Shown here: piece after piece, positions 25,771 through 38,323 of the stretch
Layout: every line of letters begins with the position of its first letter
How positions within the stretch are numbered: the first letter of the stretch is position 1
Assembly (NCBI GenBank): GCA_013397935.1
Contig: VZRN01005177.1
Location: 227,343-291,342 of the forward strand
DNA length: 64,000 nt
Direction of reading: 5' to 3'
From: Dasyornis broadbenti
Lineage: Eukaryota; Chordata; Aves; Passeriformes; Dasyornithidae
Made by a program: the position numbers and the translations under genes
The notes under the pieces: model-generated
Told to the model about the DNA's origin: nothing
What the model saw: only the letters and a program-made list of their open reading frames with translations
Database searches by the model: none

Positions 25771-28217
25771 TGTTTATCACAACCACCAAATAATAGCAAG
25801 TAGTGTACAGCAAATATCTTCCAGTTAGTATGCCCCAGTGATATAAAATTATATTAACAAATTTCATGTTCTGAAAAACAAATTCTAATCACTATATATG
25901 GAAAGAGTGGTTGATAGTTTTCCAGTAAATTGTTACAATTAGGAAAATAATCCTCAAATATATGAAACCAATCTGAATTTTATTCTTCCTCCACTTAATT
26001 ATTTAATCTTGATGACTGTCCAAAATTGAGCCTAAAGCAAGAGTTTTAAGATTTGGATGCTGTATATTTGACATGTTCAAATTAGACACTTGAATGAAAC
26101 ATTGCTTTTAAGAACAGAGGTGAGCTATATAATAATAGAACAAAACCTTCAATTAGAATACAGAAAATACGAGTAAATGGCAATTGCACTAAGAAATTTT
26201 AGCACAAATTGGTCTGCTGTAATATCACTTCACAGTAAATGAAATGTAACTGGCCATAACCAGTTAAGGACCGTTGACGTCTTCAAACACATAACTATGC
26301 CATTGTGCCAATCTGTTTTCACAAGAAACCTCTTCAAAAAGTTTTCAAGGTTAATTTTGCTGTTAGTCCCTCTGGTAGGGTAAGAGGATACAAGCCTGTC
26401 TCCTTTCTAATTTCTTCCCATCTTGCTTGATATCAGCAACTTTAACTAATGTTAAAGGTTTCCATATTTTGTAAAGGCCACTGTTTGAATTTGTCTGTTA
26501 TACTTCTAAAGGAAATACTGATATTTCAAAGAATGGAGAAAAAACGTAACCTGCTACTTGTTAGTAAGATTTCTGAGAATGTTGCATACCTTCGGTGACA
26601 ACGTAGTAGAACAAGCTGGGATTCTCCACTTCTGTTTCTGAGCAGCTAAAATTGAAGAGGATTTGCTTAAAGCTGAGCAAAACTATTTGCCGCTTTGGCT
26701 TTATAACAGACTGGGAAGAAAATTAAATTTTAGTCACAATGTCAAATATTAGGATATAAATTAACTGTATAAACCTTAAAGTTTTGTTTTTCAGGTCATG
26801 CCCATTAAAAAATCTTTCATTCCTTGTCTCACATTAGCACTTTTACTAAAATAAGACTATTCTTCCATGTATAATCTAGGACTAGATGTAACAACAGTAC
26901 CATATGTTCAGAAATTTGTTTTATTAATGCATATTTTTCAAGTTTAAACTTGAACTTGAGTTCAATGAAGAGCACAAAAATCTCAGGGCCTGCTCCTGTG
27001 AATTGCAGACCACAAATCTTTATACATTTGCATCAGCTGAGGACCTCGGCTGCAGGAATTGTAGTACTTTGCATTTGAAGCCACAGAATGTTTGGCTATG
27101 AAACCGACATTTACTGAGTAGTCAGGAAAATATTTGAAGTAGTAGAAATCTTGTAAACCAATCCACGTATTTACAGGTGAAAGAAATCCTCAAATTTTTT
27201 AACATGTAGGTAGTTTTCCAGACGTACCTGGCATGAAATCTTTTTGAAGAAGTTTATCTAAGGACAATCATAATATGTAATCATATAAAATTATTGCATT
27301 ACCTGTAATAAGAACTCAGGGAAAGATGACAAATCATGACAAATGAAAATGATTCAGAGTTGCTGATATTTTATAGCAACAAAAGACCTTCATATAATAA
27401 ACTGACATAGAACCACAACAATAATAGTAAAATAAATCAAATAACAATAAAGGTTTTGATTTCACTCTGCTGTTTAGTAGACATTGCATTCTCCATTTCC
27501 AATTGCAATAGAGAAAAAAAAGCAGCTTTTGGGGTTTGGACACAGTTACCAATTACAGTATTCTAAGGTTAGACAGAAATATTAGTTATTCTGGCTATTT
27601 ACACTTTGAAGATGCGATTCTGCAATCAAGCCTGCTGATACTGCTTTTGTTAAAATGAGAATTGGTATTTCTCCATTTTTCCCATACATCTTGCTAAGCT
27701 GGCTAAAAGCTACATTTTGAGTTTTTTTTTTTAATTAATCAGTTTTTTTTTTGAAAAGTGATACTTGAGTAGGGTTAGGAAGAGGTTCACTAAAAATCCA
27801 GAACCAACACAGAAAAAGCCGCAGAGGCATGTGACAGCAATTCAGAGAACAAGCAGAGGCAGCAATGCTCTGTTAAGTTTGCCTTCACTGACGAAAAGAA
27901 ACTGAGTCTTTAGAAAGATTCAGAACTGACATAATTAAGGTTTTCCTTCCACCAGTATCTTCCTCCAGACTTCTCCAAACATGGATAGAGAGGTTTGGCT
28001 TTGAATGTGCTTGATTCCCCAGTTTTCCCTTTTTTCTTCCTTGAGACAGTCAGTCTCCAGGGACTCAAAATGAAAATTATGTAAGAGTACACCAAATTAC
28101 TGAATTAACTGGAGTAATACACTCAGGTCATACAGGAAGACACAGCTCAGATACGACAACCTAGGTCACCCATGCAAACAATAGCTAAGCATGAGTTAAC
28201 ACTGTTTTGGGGAGGCC
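25771..28217. other. AT-rich single-copy DNA, no gene seen
   Basis: No recognisable gene, RNA or transposon. Ends at a poly(A) run next to the second assembly gap. Confidence 0.5.
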
Positions 28218-28238
28218 AAAAAAAAAAAAAAAAAAAAA
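28218..28238. repeat. Poly(A) run bordering a gap
   Basis: Twenty-one A follow GGGGAGGCC and run directly into the 18-N gap, so the true homopolymer length is unknown. Confidence 0.9.
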
Positions 28239-28256
28239 NNNNNNNNNNNNNNNNNN
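28239..28256. other. Assembly gap (18 N)
   Basis: An 18-base N run directly follows a 21-base A homopolymer. The short odd size suggests a gap sized by read overlap or low-quality bases in a hard homopolymer. Confidence 0.99.
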
Positions 28257-28500
28257 AAGGGAAAACCCCCCAACAAATGAAAACAACAATAAAAGAGCCA
28301 TTAAATGAAACAAACAAAGAAAATACCAAAATCCCCCAAATTAAAAGAGAAAACAAACAATAATCCCCAAACAAAAACAAAATCAACCCCCAGAAAATCA
28401 CTTCCCTCCCTAAAGACGAGCAAAAGCCACAATTGCAGGGGACAAAAAATGATCCCCCAAAAAATATTTAAAAAACAGGAGCCTTTCCACCTTAAAAAGA
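28257..28500. repeat. A/C-rich, G/T-poor tract after the gap
   Basis: About 240 bases consisting mainly of A runs separated by CCCC/CCCCC blocks and CAAACAA units. Lysine/proline/asparagine-rich frames on the plus strand come from this composition. It may be a decayed simple repeat or low-quality sequence next to the gap. Confidence 0.7.
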
Positions 28501-31314
28501 ATTGAGGGGTAGAAACTTTATTAAAGGTAATTTTAAAAAAGGTTTGTATTGGTTAATATGTATCAAGCGGAACTTAAAAATAATCAAGTCGAATAACTGA
28601 GTTAAAAAAGGCAAATAATTCAGTTAGTGGTCTGAATTTCTGAATTTGCATCTATACAGTTAAAGCTACATTTCAGTTTTGATTTGTAAAATACTGGCAC
28701 TGAATATATTATTCAGACAAAATAGAGAAAGAAAGCCTTATGATTTTGAGACTTCTCCAGAGTTTGGTATTTTCACTGGGAATCTTTCACTGACTAAGGA
28801 ACACAGAATCATATCTCTGAATATAAATTTGTTCCTGTTTATATGCTTCATGCAGTTTGTAAAAATTGACTTCATTCACCCTACTTGGCCCAGAAACAAA
28901 TGGTTTTGAAGGTCAACTTCTTTTAGTTAAAGTGCTTGCCAGCTTCATTCTTTCATATGCAAAATATAAAAGCTTTCTTTGCAACAACTTGAGCACTACC
29001 ATTCATGTCAATAGCATACCTTTAATATTTATGCTTCAACTATCTGGGCACATTTCAGGGATCTTCATTTTAAGGCAACTTAAAACAAATAAACCAACAA
29101 ACCCACAATAAAACTAACAGAAAAATAGAATAATGCATCCTGTTACAAAATTAGAACTTGACATTTGCAAACAAGAACGGTCATTCTCTTTTGCTTATTT
29201 ATATAAATTTTGTATTCAATACATTTTCCTAAAAATAAACTTGCACAAGTCCTACTTTTAGCTAAACATTTAAGACTTTAAGCACTGAGCAGAGAAGTAA
29301 CTCTCAACCCTTAAAAACTGAACCTGAACATTAAAACAACTAAAAGCAGAATATTACTATACGAAACTTCCAAAGTATAATATAGAAATACTATGTACAT
29401 CCTAAGTATTTTAAAGTTATGCTTTCTGTTGTAAAATTTACCACAAACACTTCAAATTATAGTAATCTGACTACATGTTTTCCCGAGTAATTGTATTATG
29501 CTACAAAATAAATTTAAAACTTACACTCTGACCTGATCATAATTTAAATTCAGCAGTTTTATCTGTCAAGCTATTACAACTCCTCTGGTCTTTTGTTAAG
29601 AGGCTGTGTGTTGATTTTTGTTTGGTGAATCACACAGGGCAATGTATGATGGTAGTTTCACTAAAAAGAGTTCATAATTCATAAAAGTTCATAAAAGAGA
29701 TCCTGAGTGGTTTTCATTAAGCACATAAAAGAGTGAAAAAAGAAATTAATTCTTTCTCCATACATGAAATGCAAAACAAAAGACCTGGAGCAGGTGAAAA
29801 CAATAAGAAAATTAGTCTCGCAAACTAGTGCTGACAATTAGTCAGTATGATGAGAAATATGATCAGCCCCACAGCAATCTATCAAGATAGTTCTTATAGG
29901 TAAAAAAAAAAAACTATAAAAAAAAAAAAGGGTTTCTAGAAAGCTACTAAAAATTTGGATATGTATGAGCAAAGCCATATAGCACACTAGAAAGCCAAGG
30001 ACACTAGCTTGAAAAGGTGTTGTCATCCTTGATTAGTCAGAGGCAAAAATCAACTGCTCAGTAGTGAATGAAAGGAGACTGATACAGGCACTGATTGTGT
30101 GTGAAAACCCTTTAAAGCAAAAAAAAAGTAGGTCCCATTTTAAATTATAAGAAGTTGGAAGGCAAAAATGCCACAACCCATTTCTAAATAATGTTGCTAT
30201 ACCTAATGTCAGACATTTTACCTACTATAGGGCAACATATTAAGAAACATTAAAACTATACCCAATGCTTAAAAAGGAATGTTTCTCTCTTAGATACTCA
30301 CAGGGGGAAAAAAAGAAATTGGAAAAAAAAAATTAAAGTATTTCTTAGAGCAAGAAAAAAGTTATCACATGTCTACCTCACAAAGTGCTTTTGCACTAGT
30401 CCTAAAGTAAAAAGTCAAAATTTAGACCACTGCAACCCAAAGCTCTAGAATACAGCAACGACAATTTGGCAAAATGTTTTAAAGCTGTCCTCAGAATGTG
30501 CATTTTATTATACTCATTCACAATGTTAGCATCGTTAAAGACAGAAGTCTACTGAAATCACACATATATCTACACAAATACACAAGCACCAATCATATGC
30601 TCATCCAGAATGTTATTTCTTGTGGATAATGAATATATCTGAACTTGTATGTACGATCATCATGTTGCAAATCAAAAGCGATCCACTGATTGAACAAAAA
30701 AAACTTTTAAAAAGTATGGAACTTCAGAGAAAGGTAAGAAGAAAGCATATATACAAGTAAGTGTGTGTGTGTGCTTTCAGCTGTGAAAGCCACCACTGTA
30801 GGCTGACAGATCCCTTTCCAGTTAACACTTATCTTCCATCTATATTTAGAATATAGTTAGTAATTCACATAAAAGTTGGATTTTCATTTCTTATCTTCCT
30901 CCCTTCAGACCACACAGGTTTCACATTCATGAAATAACATTTCAATTTTAATTCAGATTTTATGGCAGAAGGTCTAACAAATACAATATCTACAATTAAA
31001 TTTTTTAAGGAATATATCAGAAAAGGCCCAGCCCTATAATATCCAAAGTTTTCTGAGAAATACTATTCTAAAAATTTGAACTTAGTTTGATCATAAATAT
31101 TACCTTGACTAACCATTCAGATTGCTACTACACCTTCAACTTCTAAAAGCTATGCCTCCACAACCTAACAATGCTTTTCCAAAGAGGTAGACAGGTCCAG
31201 TGAATCGCATTCCAAACTATTTTCTTTCAAAGCTACAACTGAAGCATTATCCGTCATGAGGCTGATGGAAGATAAATCTGGGGCTTTCAGTCACTTCTGT
31301 ATGTCACAGTCCAG
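28501..31314. other. Repeat-poor AT-rich DNA, possible 3' UTR
   Basis: I recognise no transposon in this 2.8 kb. If the candidate minus-strand exon just to its right is real, this would be its 3' UTR. Minus-strand AATAAA hexamers occur at 30504-30509 and near 28515, but such hexamers are expected by chance in AT-rich DNA. Confidence 0.3.
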
Positions 31315-31394
31315 TTAGCTTTCCCTTCCAGCTGCATCTACTCGGTAGCAATCATTCATGGAAGGACAGGTTACACGTGGTTTAGATGAGCAAC
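31315..31394 (-). CDS. Candidate terminal coding exon, unrecognised protein
   Basis: On the minus strand a possible acceptor (branch-like TTTCTAAC, then CTATTCTAG) is followed by two bases and 25 codons ending at a TAA (31315-31317). The last 17 residues read CPSMNDCYRVDAAGRES. Their cysteine, proline, arginine and glycine content is unlike the lysine/isoleucine/phenylalanine-rich frames that AT-rich DNA gives by chance. No repeat is recognised nearby and a long repeat-poor stretch follows downstream. I do not recognise the protein family. The polypyrimidine tract is weak and a frame this short can arise by chance, so this is a hypothesis only. Confidence 0.18.
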
Positions 31395-31613
31395 CTAGAA
31401 TAGTTTTTAATGTTAGAAAGGAGCTGTTCAAACAGAGCACTCAAAGATAGGCAGCTATATACAATTATGAATGTTCTTTACTTAGGCCATTAGATTTTAA
31501 GTATCACTTTAAAAATGACAAAGTCTCCCTCTCCCCCATGGCCATGACCAGTAAATTAATAACATCAAGGGCACTGGGATGGCTTTTTTCCTGAGATGCA
31601 TTAGCCTTGAAAT

Positions 31614-31633
31614 ATATACATATATATGTATAT
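31614..31633. repeat. 20-bp perfect AT palindrome
   Basis: ATATACATATATATGTATAT is its own reverse complement. Such alternating AT palindromes are prone to cruciform formation and length change; no function is implied. Confidence 0.8.
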
Positions 31634-34240
31634 TCCATGACCATAAGAACACAAAAGCATTCTTTTTAAAATATCACTTCCAGTGATTAAAATGAATTGT
31701 TAGCTCCACTTCAAAAATAACATTAGACACACCATATAAAATTGTTTGAAAGGTTTGAGCTGAAGTTCGAATGGAAAAAGTGCATGGACTTATCCAGGTT
31801 ATTGTTCAGTCAGTGTACAGGTTGGTTTGGACATGTTTGCCCAATATGTGCCCACTGAATCTAAAGGAAAGTTCACCACTAACTTCTTTGACTGATCGAT
31901 GATACTGCTCTCAATCCTATAATCACAAATCTTTGCAGTTGCTTAAAAATACAGAAACAAGTCTGCTAAACTTTTGAAGCAATCAGCATTGTCCCACATG
32001 TAATGCCATCCAAATTTAATGCAAAATATAGCAAAGCAAGCAAGGTTTGCACACTTACCAAGAGATCACTGCTTTTCCATGTCTGTAGCCATTTACAGCC
32101 TTAGACTATACAAAACCATGTTAACATTATCATGATCCTGTCCCTCTGAGGACAGTTAGGAAATCATCTCTTAATAATAGACAGCTGTAGTTTTTTCTGT
32201 GATGTTGGAGAGGTAGTTGAGGGGTAAAATGTGGGGCTTGGGAGTGGAAGGTTGTTGGGGGTTGGTCTTTCCCGGTTCCAGTTCAAATATTTGAGCTGTG
32301 TAGAGAAGCCAGATATTGACAGGACAGAGTTCATTTACATAGCAGGCATGAACTAAATGTCTCATAGTCCATTGTCTTGGAATATAGAGGTCTTCCTATC
32401 CTATTCTATTAGTGCTTCAGTGTAAAAGCAAATCTGCACGATGTCTTCTTCCTGCTCCGTGATATACCTCCTACCATTTTACTTAAAAATCAACATGAAA
32501 GAAATTTTTTTCAGATACTTTATCAATCCTTGCATTTTCTGCTGCGAGGCAAATCGAAACTCTTGCCAGTCCTCAGCTTTAACAAGGCATTTTACCCAAA
32601 AAATTAATATCAGAAGTTATGAAGAGCTATAATATTATGTTTCCTTATTTTAGGGGGCTATAATTAGCAACTTAAAGCTGTCCTGAAGTATTAATCAAGA
32701 TAAAATTTTTAGTTAAAAAAACCTAGGTCTATCACTGCCCGATAAAAATTTGTAACCCAAATCCCTCCCCCAGCTCTGAACTTTCTTTATTCTTGGAGGA
32801 AGCACTCATGGTTTTTTAAGTAGAGACTGAAGGTACTTACTCATACCAGTGACTAGGGTCTAGTCTCTAACTCATCCTCATTTAAAACAGGAATCTCTGT
32901 GTACACTAGAGGAAAGGGTGTGTTAGAATTTCTTATGGTTAAAAAGAGAGACAGTTTTCACTGGATACAGGAATTGACCATCAGTCAAGCTCCTAGCAAG
33001 CTATGTCAGTTCAACAGCTTTCGATAAGTTATCAGCACTATCACATCTTGGTTTCTTTATCAGGAACTTTACTAGGTCTACCACATCTTCACCTCACTAT
33101 AAGCATGTTTAACTTTGGGATTATTGAGTCTGGCTGGTTTCAACATTATCCAACACCTTCTCCATTCAACACTGGTAGCTTTGCAAATACGGTAATTTTT
33201 GAGTGGTTTTACACCCACACCAAGCACAGCATCCAGCTACAGTTCCTTCCGCTTGAAACAGTCTATTCTACTCTAAATTTCTTACAAAGCTTGAATTGCT
33301 GAAAGATGAAAAACCCATACAAACTGTGTCACAATGATGATGACGATAAAAAATGTATTTGACTGTTTCTTATAATTTTTTTTCTCTAAATAGCGGTTAA
33401 TTGCCATGATCCACAAGTCTACACATATGCATGAAATGAAATTTGTATGAACCTTTCAAAGGAAGAGGTTTTTAAGTATTTATGATATCGAATTACACAT
33501 GCAACACAAAATATTGGTGATATCAATCCTTGTACGTATTAAAATTCCAGGCCATTTATTTTACATTAGCTACCAACTTTATGTGGCTTTCAGAAGAATG
33601 CCTGAATGGAGTACATTTGAGAAAACATGCCTCAGGGTTAAAAAGGATTAGATCACCTCTTTGTATTCCACATCAAAGGCAAAAGATGGACTGGAGTGTT
33701 CATTTAATGTTTTTTTCCATTTCAAAATTGCCTGCTTATTTATTTCTGAATTAAACTTATATATTAATAAAGGTTTAGTTCTGCAATCCAAATCAAAATG
33801 AGTTTTGATTGTGTTCTTAAAAGAGACTGATAAATTACAAATCAGCTGTACCAAGTATTTTCCCAATCCACAAAGTAATGCCAGTTATAAACCACAAAAG
33901 TCAAGAGAGTGCTCTTTCACAGATGAGTAAGCAATCTTATTACTCTCAGTGAGAATACTTATCTGAAAAGTCACTCCCGTTCCTAAAGAAGGAAGCCTCA
34001 GACCTCACTCCAGACTTCGTTAAGGTCGTCTGTGAATATAGCCCTTAACTGAAGCTTCACACACCATCTAATGTCAAAACAGCATTCCCAAGTTCACTGA
34101 CATGCTTTCACCTTGCATTAAATGATCTATCTGGGTCTCAGGATGAAAACATTAACAGTTCCTATCTTCCAGCTGTTAGTCCAGCAATTTAATGTTCCAT
34201 CCCCTAGGACAAAAGAAACCAAAACCAATCCACTACTTGC

Positions 34241-34286
34241 TCTCTCTCTCTCTCTCTCTCTCTCCGTCTCTCTCTCTCTCTCTCTC
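34241..34286. repeat. (TC)n microsatellite
   Basis: TC dinucleotides run for 46 bases with a single CG interruption at 34265-34266. Serine/leucine frames on plus and arginine/glutamate frames on minus are shadows of it. Confidence 0.95.
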
Positions 34287-37200
34287 ATTCTCCTTGTTTC
34301 TCCCCACACCCTTCTCCCCTCCCCTAGTTTATCAGAACACAACATAGGAAAATCAAACCTGATAATTCTTCTATTACAGCTCTTATATCTGAAGCTGCTC
34401 AGCACCACTCTGAACTACTTCTGACTTTGTGCACTAGAGGTTCTCTTTCCAGGTGATACAACTTGACTGAAGGCAGAAAGCCCAGGAGAGTTGAAGTAAG
34501 CATTGCATATTATAAATCACAAAACATTAAATAATTGCTTCTGGTCACAACTAGGATGCCTTAAGGCCAGAAGCACAGAATCTCTCTGACAAAAAATTGA
34601 AAAAATCAATTGTATCTTTTGTAAGAATACAATAAGGAAAGATTAATCCTAACCCCAAATCAGAATTTTAATTTTTTTTGTTCAAGACACAGTCCACAAA
34701 TCAGAGTGCAATAGTTATTTTTTATAACAGAAGGGAAAAAGCTGAAACTAAGGCTACAAAAAGATAATTAAGAAATTAAGGAACCTATGACTACTTGTGA
34801 CATTCCAGTTCTCTGAATTAAGTAGAATAACTTCCAAGCAAGCTTAGCCAATGCTTTCAGACTTCTAATATTTAAAATAGGTCTTCATATTGGGAGATCA
34901 AGTATAATAAAAGTCCTGAAAGGAAGACAGCAACTTGAAAGTAAATGATTATAGTCTTTGGGAGCACATAGGGTTAGATATGGTCAAATAGGTTTCCCAG
35001 CCTTGGCCTGCAGCGGAGAGCCTCACCAGTGTCTGGATAAGCAGAGCAAAGCCTTCTGCGCAGGTCTTGCTATCTCCCCAGGAAAGTCATATCTGTAAGT
35101 GGATACTGATAGTGATTACCGAAAAAAATATTCTGTAGGAAGAGGGAGTGGGTTAGACAGAAAACACTGCACAGGCTTTGAAAACAGTAAATCCACTCCC
35201 ATATTTACCTTTTCCAAATACCATTGACGTATGTGAAGTAAATGTAGATAATAAATTCTCATTCACAGCACACATTTCAAGACATCACTTTAATTATTCC
35301 TTTCAGTCCTGTTGTCCATTGATCTCCCATTTCTGCCTCCCTCAACATAAGAATGACACTTTCCATGTTTCCAGCAGTTCCACAAAGCAGCACTTGTGCA
35401 TCCAATCTGCAGGTGCAGCAAAGGCCTTGGCAAGGGGAAAAATGATCATCACTTAGAAAAACAGTTACACTCTATTGTTCATACTGATATCTCAACAGAA
35501 ATACAATTAAATATGTGTCCAGAAAGATAATTTGCAGTCAATGCAGCATAATTCTTTTGTTTGCTCAAATGGTATAAATAGCGTAAATTTTTAAGAATCA
35601 GCACACTGTCTTTGTAGATTTGCCATTTAAAATCTATCTTTGCACCAAAATTAAATAAATACCTCAGTTTTATGTGTGAGATTGGTTTACTGTACACCTG
35701 GTGATTAATCCAGCTTTTAAGGATGACAATACCTCTTCAAGATCTTGAGTAAATCATAAGTTTTCACGAAAATTAAGTTAATTGCAGTGCAAGCATCAGA
35801 CAACCAACCAGGTAAGTCTTATTGTTGCTTGTAGAGATGATTTTACTTTATTTTGTAACTTATAGACTTTTTCTCTCTCCCATGCATTTCTTTGGTAATT
35901 CAAGTAAGTCTTTTCACGGGTCTTGTATAAAAAAAAGCCTCAAATAGTTCAATATACTGAAACTAGAATATCGTTACTAACCTGTAGCCCATCTTAAGCT
36001 CAATTCTATGCAGCTGACTTTACTTTCTTAAAGAACTCGACATTTACCTGTATGCATTTTAAAAATGCACAGATTAATCTGAAGATACTAAATAGCATTA
36101 AGTCTGTGCTGAGTCTTAGGCACTGAGTTCTTAGCCTCGTACTTTCACCTCTGTTCTAGCCCACATTAATTTTTGATGGCCTAGTAGCTCAAATAAAATG
36201 GCACTGTTTAAAGAATATAATGTATTTTATTCTCCTTAATCTATATCTTTATATTCCAGCTTTATTCTTGCCACAAGTGGAGTTGATCTTAATCTGACTC
36301 ATTGTTCATTTTTCTGTGTATATTCTTCTTTGAGAAACGGTTATAAAGAGTAGGGGCCTCTGGAAAATAGTGCAAATGAGGTACCTCGCCACTCATTTCA
36401 AATAGCATTGTCAACATGTCTGCAGAAATGTATAGAGAAAAGAGACACATGAAAAAAGGAAAGTATAATTTATGAAACTCTCATTTAACCATCAAAACGT
36501 GCATAAAAATATACTGGCATCATTTGCTCTGATATAATGATTAAATGTCAATTTCTTAAAACCTGATTCATTACAAGCACAATATTTTACACATTTATCC
36601 AACTACAGTATTTAATACATCTCAGTTTAACATTCTCTCTAAATTATATGAATTCCTAAGTTATTTCTGTAGTTCTTTTTCCCATAAACATCCAATTGAA
36701 AATAATGGAAATATAGTCACACAAACTGAAAATCTCCAACACTTTGGACCTTTCTCACAGTTGCTGGGAGTCAGCATTTGCTGAATTCAGTTAGTGTTAA
36801 CTCAAGTGTGTAAAGCCCAATTATGCAAATGTTACCTGAATGGGCTATCTGCAATGTAAGACTTATTCTTTAGATTTGATCCTTTAAGAATCCAAGAGCC
36901 TTCTACATGTTGCCTGCATGTGTGGAATTGCAAATTCTTCTCTTGTAAAGATCAGATAGTTAACAGCAAATAATAAATATAAAACATTTTTTTCTTCTTT
37001 TACCCACAGATATATTGGAAGAGAAAGCATAAAAGCTCTCTTGGGTTTTTTTAATTCAGTAAAAAAAACATCATTACACATACCTATAAACATATGTTTC
37101 TGTATCATATCAATCTTGGGGAAAAATATGACTATTATGAAACAATATAACTGTACATACTGCATATCAAATGAAAAGCTAATGTTTCAGTCACAAATCA

Positions 37201-37721
37201 GAAGTTTGCATTACTCTGAATCAGAGTTTCTAACTAATCTTGTAAAGCTGTGTGCTTAGTGGTTATCCTTATGCTACACTATTCAAGACTAAATGAATAT
37301 TTTAGAAGTTATTTTTCATTTTTCTCTAACATATTAATGTCAGAAGACTGTTTTATTTATTAGTCACTTCTATTTTTCTTAAAATAAAGACAATTAAAAA
37401 TTACATATACAACTGGTTTTTTAGTGATTTCATATCAAATTGTGTGGTAAAATGGAACTTGTAAGAGAAGGAATTTTTTACTATAAAAATTATAAAATCT
37501 ATTCACAGTCATTAAAATAAAGACAAATCTCTAGAATCACTGCACATAAAGGAAAAAAAGGCACACCAAACACACCCAAACATACAAGTAAACAAGAGAC
37601 AACCCCCTGTATAACTTAAGAGTTTCTCAAGTTCTATGGATACTTCATGTTAATATAAAATAATAAAAATTAACAATTTTTTAAAAATGTAATTGTGCCA
37701 GAAAAGTGCCTATTTTACCTT

Positions 37722-38318
37722 TGTAGTGATTTAAGGCCAGCAGGCAATGAAGCCGCTTGCTCATTTCCCTCACTCTTCCCCAGGGGAATTGTGAGGAGAA
37801 TCAAAGAAGAAACTTGCAAGTTGAGATAAGAACAGTTTAATAATTGAAACAAAGTCAAAGATAATCCTCATTGTCATTTATACAACCCAAGAAAAAAACA
37901 GAGATGCACAATACAACTGCTCACCACCTGCTGATAAAGGCCAAATGCCATCCTTGAACCCTGATCAATGCCGTCTCCATTCTGTGTAAATAAGTAATTA
38001 TTATTGTAAGTACTATTTAATAAATAAATAATAATCTGGTTAACTTTCCCAGTTTATATACTGGTCATGACATTCTCCACTGCGGAATATCCCTCTGGCC
38101 AATTTAGGTCACCTGTCCCAGCCTTGCCCACTCCCAGCATTTTTTGAGGACCTTCTCACTGGCAAAGCAGTGAAAAAGTCCTTGACTTATAATAAACACT
38201 ACCTAGGAACAACTGAAACATCAGTGTGTTATCAATATTATGTTCATACTGAATGCAAAACCAGTATTGGACCAGGTACTGAGAAGAAACTAACTCTATC
38301 CCAGTTGAAACTAGGGCA
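37722..38318 (-). mobile_element. Solo LTR, ERVL-type, minus strand (copy 1)
   Basis: The plus strand reads TGTAGTGATTTAAGGCCAGC at the left and GTTGAAACTAGGGCA at the right, the reverse complement of an LTR with TGTCCTGGTTTCAGC-type start. The minus-strand polyadenylation signal ATTAAA is at 37836-37841 and a TATA-like TATATAA at 38054-38060 lies about 220 bp upstream of it, the normal U3-R order. Flanks ACCTT (37717-37721) and ACTTT (38319-38323) are likely a 5-bp duplication with one mismatch. It belongs to the same family as 59808-60432. It carries small insertions of (TAAA)-rich sequence at about 38000-38035. No internal retroviral region adjoins it. Confidence 0.8.
38054..38060 (-). promoter_or_regulatory. 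TATA-like box in minus-strand LTR
   Basis: TATATAA on the minus strand, in the context CCAGTATATAAACTGG, occupies the U3 promoter position of the LTR. The other family member carries the same element at 60161-60167. Activity is not implied. Confidence 0.5.
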
Positions 38319-38323
38319 ACTTT

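Larger units (their letters stand above)
31395..37721. other. AT-rich single-copy DNA, no gene seen
   Basis: No recognisable transposon or gene in 6.3 kb except the microsatellite at 34241-34286 and the palindrome at 31614-31633. A 99-codon plus-strand frame at 33003-33302 resembles nothing known to me. Confidence 0.5.

Noticed and set aside
33003..33302. 99-codon plus-strand frame
   Set aside because: No recognisable motif, no splice or promoter context, and length within chance for the number of frames scanned.
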